A stretch of 64,000 nt of DNA from contig CM049312.1 of NCBI GenBank assembly GCA_026874595.1, forward strand, positions 74,930,429 through 74,994,428, in the 5' to 3' direction. Below are positions 62,291 through 64,000 of this stretch, one piece after another (within the stretch, counting starts at the first letter, position 1; each line of letters begins with the position of its first letter). A program made the translations under genes and the position numbers. The notes below the pieces were generated by a model. It worked only from the letters and a program-made list of their open reading frames with translations, did not search any database and was not told the origin of the DNA. The DNA is from Sipunculus nudus. Taxonomy: Eukaryota; Annelida; Sipuncula; Golfingiida; Sipunculidae.

Positions 62291-64000
62291 TCTGAGAGAA
62301 GACTGCACTAGGCTTGCGTCAGCCAACTCTAAGATCAGTATAAACCTCTCTGGCTTTTGTGACCACTGACACCCAAACAGACGAACAGCTGACCGTCGGG
62401 CGCAGCAGACGACAGATCTGACAGGCGAGCTGTCGCTTTAAAAATAGCGTTTCCTTCAGTCCCTTGGCAACATTTTCCTGTTTCTATGCACTCTGACCGT
62501 GGATTAAGGGACCGATTTAGTGGTGATTCATCTTTCCGTACACAATAACACCTTTCCAATTCATTTGTACTTCACTGTTTCCAAAATGAGGTCTTCGCAC
62601 CACAACGATTTGTTTTGGTCTGACCTTAGTACATTGTACACAGGTGTATAACAAAATAGTCCCTAACCAGTTAACGAATGGCCCGTTTCAAATGCTAGAA
62701 AAACACTTAATATATTCTAAATAATCGGGGTTACTAATAATTTATGCAGATGAATGTATTTGCTATGTTGACATTGTTCATCTCGTTTAGAAGGGTTTGT
62801 ATATCAAAATATGCAAAATCAATGCGCTCGCACCATATTGGAAAGTAGTTCATTCTCGTGAAAACTCGTGAGTTAACACGAGATTGGAGATTGCAGGCTG
62901 ACAGGTCACACACGTGTTGTGAAATTTCGTTTAAGCAACACATTGTGTTGAAATACTTCGAAACTGGCACTTTACACAGGCTGTCCACGAAACACCAGGG
63001 CTCCAACTGTGAGTGTTTCAGTATATTTCATTCCCCAAATGTATCTGAGCTTGCTTTGTCCTTGAACTGGGGCTCATTGTTTGTGTAGCAACCTCGTGTG
63101 TGCAGATCGCAGCTGACCGCTTGCCATGTGCCCCTTATCGCTGACGGACACCTTGAAAATCATCTGGAAGCAACCGCGAACTCCTAAATTGACAAGATAG
63201 ACAAAATGTATAAAGTCAAAATAACCTATTTAAACAACGCATTATGTCTCAGACTTTCTTTGTTGTTAATTAAATGGTTTGCAATAAATTCAAGTATACA
63301 TAAATCGTGAATGTTTTCCGTTCAGTGGGTAACCATGCCTATGCTATGCCATGGTGTAGAGGTTGAGTATGGAGTGAGCACACCCCCCTTCCCATCAAAA
63401 TTTCAGTCATATAATTGATGTATTTTGCCAAGTGAAACACTGCCCCCTGGTGGAGTATTACAAAGTGAAGGGGGCAACCCCCCCCCCCCCTTGATAAATT
63501 CAAAAATTAGATTCACTTGTAACTTTCAGGTATTTTACAAGTGTGACATTGTACCTGGTGGAGGGTGTGCTCCAAATTGTATGCCTCCATCATTCATACC
63601 ATGCTCTACTTTTTATTCAAGGTTCATTTCAGACAAAATGTTGCATGCTTTGTTTAGTCAAAATTCATGGGTGCATGTCATGAGCAGAGATGACCCATTT
63701 GTTGACCAGTGTGTAGTGTCCATTACGCACACGGTTGACAGTTCCTGAGAACTGTGTGCCAGGACTCGTTGAAAATCTGTTGTGTTGTGAACTGATTTTC
63801 AGTCACTCATGTGATAGATCTGGTTTTTATACATGTATGTGCACAGTCAACTAAATATTTAATGAAAAATTATTTTGATTATCAACTTTCAAATGATTTG
63901 ATTTCTGTAAGGTTAGTAAAACTTGCACAGCAATTTTTATGAGTTCTCCACATCTGTGAATCAGTGTTTAGTATCACAGCCTTGAACAATCTGTTTACAG
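62291..64000 (-). promoter_or_regulatory. 5' leader and upstream region of the ULK gene
   Basis: The transcription start and promoter are not identifiable. An in-frame TAA lies at 62438-62440. An overlapping upstream frame of 74 codons (62559 to 62335, other frame) ends 45 bp before the ATG. A CACGTG E-box lies at 62911-62916. Beyond 63400 there are C-runs (63479-63490) but no gene I can recognise. Confidence 0.4.

Noticed and set aside
62734-63748. Small frames upstream of ULK as a second, divergent gene
   Set aside because: No domain, no homology recognised, and no splice-linked partner frame; composition like the surrounding DNA.

Overview
The window reads as a piece of an intron-rich animal genome, AT-rich and full of short non-autonomous transposons, simple repeats and homopolymer runs. 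There is no bacterial-style gene packing and no open frame longer than about 180 codons. The repeat style (families rich in 'tgaccttgacctttgacc', the GGTGGCGCCACC palindrome and many small inverted-repeat elements) suggests a lophotrochozoan, most likely a mollusc. That placement is an inference from repeat style, not a proof.

One gene explains nearly all the coding signal. It is a minus-strand orthologue of the autophagy-initiating serine/threonine kinase ULK1/ULK2 (Atg1, UNC-51). I could chain 26 coding exons from the start codon at 62290 down to the stop at 2524. Every junction has GT..AG borders and a matching phase. The coding sum is 2904 nt, giving 967 residues. Exons 1-11 encode the N-terminal kinase domain. 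Exons 12-19 encode a Ser/Pro-rich linker with a DYVMVP LC3-interacting motif and an FTIGTPP motif. Exons 20-26 encode the C-terminal EAT/tMIT region, which binds ATG13 and FIP200 in known ULKs.

Layout from the 5' end of the gene (right) to the 3' end (left): 62291-64000 is upstream/5' leader sequence with no second gene seen. Intron 1 (9.4 kb) carries a 2.76 kb fold-back element with long inverted arms and a 9-bp flanking repeat, and a cluster of GGGAGTGGAAATAAG palindromes. Intron 2 carries a 0.93 kb hAT-like element flanked by TAGTAC and a three-unit ~145 bp array. Intron 3 (16 kb) carries a tRNA-derived SINE, a TTAA-bordered MITE pair and other MITEs. Intron 4 (7.9 kb) has one MITE. From exon 5 onward the exons are more closely spaced, with further MITEs, SINEs and tandem repeats in introns 9, 11, 14, 15, 21 and 24. 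Sequence below 2524 is the presumed 3' UTR and downstream DNA.

The most unusual points are a 42-bp in-frame tandem triplication that copies the 3' end and splice donor of exon 7 immediately before the DFG loop of the kinase; the large fold-back element near 59-62 kb; and a perfect 31-bp GC-rich hairpin inside it.
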